In this document: in pieces, positions 6,496 through 7,827 of the stretch
Position numbering within the stretch: the first letter of the stretch is position 1
How the letters are laid out: each line of letters opens with the position of its first letter
Assembly: GCA_025361995.1 (NCBI GenBank)
Contig: JANYIP010000142.1
Span: forward strand, 1 to 7,827
Direction of reading: 5' to 3'
DNA: 7,827 nucleotides
Origin: Streptomycetales bacterium
Lineage (GTDB): Bacteria > Actinomycetota > Actinomycetes > Prado026
The notes under the pieces: model-generated
The model's input: only the letters and a program-made list of their open reading frames with translations
Databases searched by the model: none
Told to the model about the DNA's origin: nothing
Translations under genes and position numbers: made by a program

Positions 6496-7455
6496 GTGGG
6501 CCTGTCCGAGCTGCTGCGCGCAGGGCCGGCCGCCATCGACGGCGGGCTCGCGAGCGAGCTCGAGGCCCGCGGGCACGACCTGTCCGGGCGGCTGTGGTCG
6601 GCCCGGCTGCTGATCGACGAGCCTGACGAGATCCGGGTGGTCCACCAGGCGTACGTCGCGGCGGGCGCGCAGGTGGGCATCTCCGCGTCGTACCAGGTGA
6701 GCCGGCTCGCTCTGGAGCTCGCCGGCCGGGACCCCGCCGACGCCGACGCGCTCCTGACCCGCAGCGTCGAGCTGGCGGCAGCAGCGGCGCACGGGACCAG
6801 CCAGCTAGTCGCGGCGAGCATCGGCCCCTATGGTGCGTCACTCGCTGACGGGTCGGAGTACCGTGGCGGCTACGGCCTCACCCACGACCAGCTGGTCGCC
6901 TTCCACGCCCCGCGGCTCGGCGTGCTGGCCGACGCGGGACCCGACCTTTTCGCGGTCGAGACGATCCCGGACGCCTTCGAAGCGCGTGCCGTGGTGACCG
7001 CGCTGCGCAACCATCCCGACGTCCCGGCCTGGATCACGTTCTCCTGCGCCGACGCGACGACTACCAGCGGCGGTGACGCCTTCGCGGACGCGGTACGGGT
7101 GGCAGCCTCGGCGCCGTCCGTGGTCGCCGTCGGGATCAACTGCACCGCTCCGGAGCACGTGCACGGCTTGCTGACGCTGGCCCGCCGGGCCACCGACCTC
7201 CCACTCGTGGTCTACCCCAACGCCGGCCGGATCTGGGACGCGGCCGCTCGGGGCTGGACCGGAGCCGGCGCCGCCGTGCTCCCGGCGACGCAGGTCGAGT
7301 CCTGGGTCGACGCCGGGGCTGCGCTGGTCGGCGGCTGCTGCGGCCTCGGACCGACAGCGATCGCGGCGATCAGCGAGACGCTGTCAGCCGGCACTCAGGC
7401 CAGCCGCTCGACCTCCACGCCGACGCCGATCGCGGTCGACTCAGCTCCGCGGTAG
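6496..7455 (+). CDS. mmuM: Homocysteine S-methyltransferase (MmuM-like)
   Basis: 319 residues; E. coli MmuM is of similar length. A zinc-dependent cytosolic enzyme that moves a methyl group from S-methylmethionine (or SAM) to homocysteine, giving methionine. Seen: DGGLASELEARG (15-26) at the start of the barrel; SASYQ (63-67); SIGPYGA (108-114); GINC with Cys216; and GGCCG with Cys281 and Cys282. Those three cysteines are the family's zinc ligands. The frame is open upstream, but GTG at 6496 is chosen because the conserved N-terminus begins there, the upstream part overlaps the fusion gene, and a TACGCT hexamer lies 6 bases before. The final 20 or so residues, after the usual family end near ISETL (292-296), are a Ser/Thr/Pro-rich tail encoded opposite the transglutaminase gene. 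In E. coli mmuM pairs with the S-methylmethionine permease mmuP; here an APC permease (as a fusion) is also just upstream. The methyl donor is inferred from the family. Confidence 0.85.
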   Translation: MGLSELLRAGPAAIDGGLASELEARGHDLSGRLWSARLLIDEPDEIRVVHQAYVAAGAQVGISASYQVSRLALELAGRDPADADALLTRSVELAAAAAHGTSQLVAASIGPYGASLADGSEYRGGYGLTHDQLVAFHAPRLGVLADAGPDLFAVETIPDAFEARAVVTALRNHPDVPAWITFSCADATTTSGGDAFADAVRVAASAPSVVAVGINCTAPEHVHGLLTLARRATDLPLVVYPNAGRIWDAAARGWTGAGAAVLPATQVESWVDAGAALVGGCCGLGPTAIAAISETLSAGTQASRSTSTPTPIAVDSAPR

Positions 7456-7827
7456 ACACCCTTGAGCGGCGGTACGTCGTCGTAGTCGCGCCCCCGGGCC
7501 ACCACCACGTGCCGCTCCGCGGCCGGAACCGAGTTCGTCGGGTCGAACCCGTACCAGTCGCCGGTCCACCACTCGACCCACGCGTGGCTCTGGCCGGCAC
7601 CGACGTCGCCGACCTTGGCGTGCGGGATCGGGTGCAGGTAGCCGGACACGTACCTGGCCGGGATGCCGACCGACCGGAGCAGCCCCACCGTCAGGTGCGC
7701 GATGTCCTGGCAGACGCCTTGCCGCTGGACCCAGGCCTCCTGCGCGCTGGTCCGCACCCCCGTCGACCCCGGTACGTACTCCACCTGCTCAGCCACCCAG
7801 CCGGCGACCGCGAGCGCTGCCGCGTGC
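7395..7827 (-). CDS. Transglutaminase-like cysteine protease-fold protein, C-terminal part (5' end beyond window)
   Basis: 143 residues are visible, running to the right edge in frame; the GTG at 7796 is internal, not a start. Seen: the transglutaminase core with the catalytic triad Cys39 in RQGVCQDIAH (35-44), His81 in GQSHAWVEWW (78-87) and Asp95 in YGFDPTNS (92-99), counted from the first visible residue. ARYVSGYL (57-64) is typical of the bacterial transglutaminase-like family, which normally has an N-terminal beta domain of about 100-150 residues; that part is missing here because of the edge. Activity is probably amidase/protease or acyl transfer on an unknown substrate. In other bacteria such genes often lie next to an alpha-E protein and a circularly permuted ATP-grasp protein; those would lie outside this window. 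The stop overlaps the homocysteine S-methyltransferase gene tail to tail by 61 bases. Confidence 0.88.
   Translation of the reverse strand, partial: HAAALAVAGWVAEQVEYVPGSTGVRTSAQEAWVQRQGVCQDIAHLTVGLLRSVGIPARYVSGYLHPIPHAKVGDVGAGQSHAWVEWWTGDWYGFDPTNSVPAAERHVVVARGRDYDDVPPLKGVYRGAESTAIGVGVEVERLA

Noticed and set aside
1..7827. Frequent GTAC/CGTACG strings
   Set aside because: They fall mainly where a G-ending codon precedes Tyr TAC inside genes, so they reflect codon-pair habit rather than a regulatory or restriction-related repeat.

Overview
The window is GC-rich, densely coded DNA whose gene content points to an actinobacterium (high G+C Gram-positive). The evidence is the codon use, several starts that look leaderless, and a TmsA/TmsB-type lipid methylation pair; no genus can be assigned from the sequence. 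Both ends cut through genes. There is no RNA gene, CRISPR array or insertion sequence that I can support, and no gene-free stretch longer than about 80 bases.

Left third, minus strand (1-2540): a probable operon read right to left. It starts with a 57-residue two-helix membrane protein of unknown function. Next come a DHCR24-like FAD-binding oxidoreductase (TmsA type) and a cyclopropane-fatty-acid-synthase-like SAM methyltransferase (TmsB type, cut by the left edge). Together the last two are expected to convert a C9-C10 unsaturated acyl chain of a phospholipid into a 10-methyl branched chain, such as 10-methylstearate (tuberculostearate): methylation to a 10-methylene intermediate, then reduction.

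Middle and right, plus strand (2601-7455): facing away from that operon across 60 bases lies an NADP(H)-type beta-hydroxyacid dehydrogenase. It is followed 42 bases later by a 954-residue protein that joins a complete 12-helix APC-family amino-acid permease in frame to a complete flavin-containing monooxygenase. After that comes a homocysteine S-methyltransferase of the MmuM type. The permease-monooxygenase fusion is the standout of the window. The set suggests uptake, oxygenation and reductive or methyl-transfer handling of an amino acid or amine, possibly a sulfur-containing one, but the substrate is unknown.

Right edge, minus strand (7395-7827): the C-terminal part of a bacterial transglutaminase-like cysteine protease-fold protein, overlapping the 3' end of the methyltransferase gene tail to tail by 61 bases.

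Regulation: four genes without a clear Shine-Dalgarno sequence have a TANNNT hexamer ending 6-7 bases before the start codon, as expected for leaderless transcripts. The shared divergent region also holds a perfect 7+7 inverted repeat that could be an operator.
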